Shown one piece after another: positions 36,330-37,450 of a stretch of 37,450 bases of DNA. Source of the stretch: Prorocentrum cordatum. Its lineage: Eukaryota > Sar > Dinophyceae > Prorocentrales > Prorocentraceae. The stretch lies in contig CAUYUJ010021138.1 in NCBI GenBank assembly GCA_963575745.1, forward strand, positions 106,687 through 144,136, read 5' to 3'. The stretch's first letter is position 1. Every line of letters starts with the position of its first letter. The notes below the pieces were generated by a model. The model was not told the origin of the DNA, searched no databases, and worked only from the letters and a program-made list of their open reading frames with translations. The position numbers and the translations under genes are program-made.

Positions 36330-36870
36330 GGGGAAGAGAGGAGGAGGAGGCGGCGGAGGAGGAGGAGGAGGAGGAGGAGGAAAAGGAGGAGGAGGAGGAA
36401 AGGGAGGTGGAGGAGGAGGAGGAGGAGGAGGAGGAGGAGGAGGAGGAGAGGAGGATGAGGAGGAGGAGGGAGGAGGAGGGAGGAGGAGGCGGAGAGGAGG
36501 AGGAGGAGCAGGTAGGAGGAGGAGCAGGAGGAGGGAGGAGGAGGGAGAGGGAGGAGGAGGGAGGAGGAGGGAGGGGGAGGAGGAGGAGAGGAGGAGGAGG
36601 AGGAGGAGGAGGAGGAGGAGGAGGCCTGGAAGAGGAGGAGGGGAGGAGAATAGGAGGCAGGAGGAGTGAGGAGTGAGAGAGGAGGGGAGGAGGAGGGAGG
36701 AAGGAGGAGGAGGGAGGAGATAGAGAGGAGGGGGAGGAAGAGCACGTGCACTGGGCTAGAGGAGAAGGAGGCAGGAGGAGGAGGAGGAGATGAGGACGGA
36801 GGAGGAGGAGGATGATGATGATGAGGGAGGAGGAGGAGGAGGAGGAGGAAGAGGACGGAGGAGGGAAGAG
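36330..36870. repeat. Long (GGA)n purine tract
   Basis: About 540 bp of GGA/GAG/GAA triplets with a GATGATGATGATG patch near 36810. Confidence 0.95.
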
Positions 36871-36877
36871 GTGGCGC

Positions 36878-36958
36878 CTGCGCCTCCAGAGCGGCGACCT
36901 GCTGCTTCAGCGCCTGCTCGCGGGACCGCTGCTCCTGCTCCAGGCAGCGCCGCTCGTC
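36878..36958 (-). other. Candidate 81-nt (or 60-nt) coiled-coil micro-exon
   Basis: The minus strand has CTCTCGACCTCGGAGCAG, then DERRCLEQEQRSREQALKQQ, then either GTCGCC (60-nt exon) or a further VAALEAQ ending GAGGCGCAG before GCGCCA (81-nt exon). Both keep phase. The peptide is a textbook charged coiled coil. The TCC tract starts just downstream, as at 8363-8422 and 10581. Confidence 0.4.
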
Positions 36959-36959
36959 C

Positions 36960-37400
36960 TGCTCCGAGGTCGAGAGGCGGGGAGGGGGGAGGTCGGGAGG
37001 AGGGGGGAGGTCGGGAGGAGGGGGGAGGCGGGGAGGGGAAGCTAGAAGAAGAAGCAACGGCATACGCATAAACTCTGGCGGACGGCGGGGAGGGGGAGGG
37101 AGTCGGGAGAAGAGGGAGGGCGGGACGCTAGAAAGAACGCAACTGCATAGCATAACTCCTGGCGACGGCGGGGAGGGGGGAGGTCGGCAGGAGGGGGGGG
37201 GGAAGCCAGAAGAAGAAGCAACGGCATACGCATAAACTCTGGCGACGGCGGGGAGGGGGGAGGTCGGGAGGAGGGGGGAGGGGAAGCTAGAATAAGAAGC
37301 AGCGGCATACGCATAAACTCTGGCGACGGCGGGGAGGGGGGAGGTCGGGAGGAGGGGGAAGGGGAAGCTAGAAGAAGAACAAATGGCATAAACATACGCT
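36960..37400. repeat. Tandem array of ~82-bp units built on foldback-family ends
   Basis: Units start near 37041, 37129, 37203, 37286 and 37367. Each has GCTAGAAGAAGAAGCAACGG, CATACGCATAAACTCTGGCG, ACGGCGGGGAGGGGGGAGGT and CGGGAGGAGGGGGGAGGGG. On the minus strand a 27-residue repeat (PEFMRMPLLLLLASPPP..) results. The AGAAGAAGCAACGGCATA-CATAAAC part resembles the end of foldback family 3. The preceding 36967-37040 is a purer GGGAGGTCGGGAGGAGG repeat. Confidence 0.85.
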
Positions 37401-37450
37401 TTTGGCGCTCCACGCTGAATTCTTGGATCCGCGCTGGGTCCCCCCGGGGA
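37380..37450. mobile_element. Foldback family 3, left end, truncated by the window
   Basis: AACAAATGGCATAAACATAC, GCTTTTGGCGCTCC, then GGATCCGCGCTGGGTCCCCC follow the arm order of the 27324 copy (GGCATAAAC, GGAGGTCCGCGC, CGGATCGGCGCTGGGGCCCCC). The window ends before its centre. Confidence 0.6.

Noticed and set aside
1-37450. tRNA, rRNA or snRNA genes
   Set aside because: No T-arm GTTCRANNC context with a matching acceptor stem, and no rRNA core words, were seen.

Overview
The window looks like non-genic or intronic DNA from a dinoflagellate nuclear genome. The decisive clue is at 17552-17588 on the minus strand. A 22-nt dinoflagellate spliced leader (21 of 22 positions match) is followed directly by the 15-nt relict leader CCATTTTGGCTCAAG. 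This arrangement is known from recycled, retroposed dinoflagellate mRNAs. High GC, very long purine-triplet tracts, LINEs with an RNase H domain and a Cys-rich tail, and the absence of any bacterial gene layout all agree. The species cannot be named from this sequence.

Layout. 1-390: reverse transcriptase fragment of one LINE family (minus). 480-3840: degenerate C-rich repeats, TA and GA microsatellites, a 1.6-kb inverted minisatellite structure and a GGA tract. 3925-4109 and 7270-7451: two copies of a MITE with TA target duplications, of Tc1/mariner type. 4700-5560: RNase H remnant of a retroelement. 5753-5936, 13695-13871 and 14313-14450: three copies of a second inverted-repeat element. 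6220-7190: pentanucleotide microsatellite and degenerate G-rich repeats. 7850-12150: GA and GGA tracts with short coding-like islands. 12300-15700: mostly unassigned, with short repeats. 15730-17588: a complete processed retrocopy of an arylsulfatase-like mRNA, with spliced leader, decayed reading frame, A8 tail and 19-20-bp flanking duplication. 19480-19668, 27324-27526, 36172-36275 and 37380-end: members of a third foldback family. 19911-20083: a fourth foldback element. 20483-26690: a nearly intact LINE with ORF1 (RanBP2-like zinc finger plus coiled coil) and ORF2 (endonuclease, reverse transcriptase, RNase H, Cys-rich tail). 27940-31640: a tandem segmental duplication whose first copy carries a 939-bp insertion that the second copy lacks. 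31680-35020: minisatellites, GGA tracts, GC-rich DNA and a composite microsatellite. 36330-37450: a GGA tract and an ~82-bp tandem array built on foldback-element ends.

The only gene set that looks functional is the LINE. Its enzymes (target-primed reverse transcription) are the kind of machinery that could have produced the retrocopy. Several short open segments on the minus strand (8.4, 10.6, 20.1, 33.5 and 36.9 kb) read as coiled coil and are bounded by AG and GT or GC. They may be micro-exons of one large interrupted gene, but this is inference. No rRNA, tRNA, CRISPR array or bacterial operon was seen.
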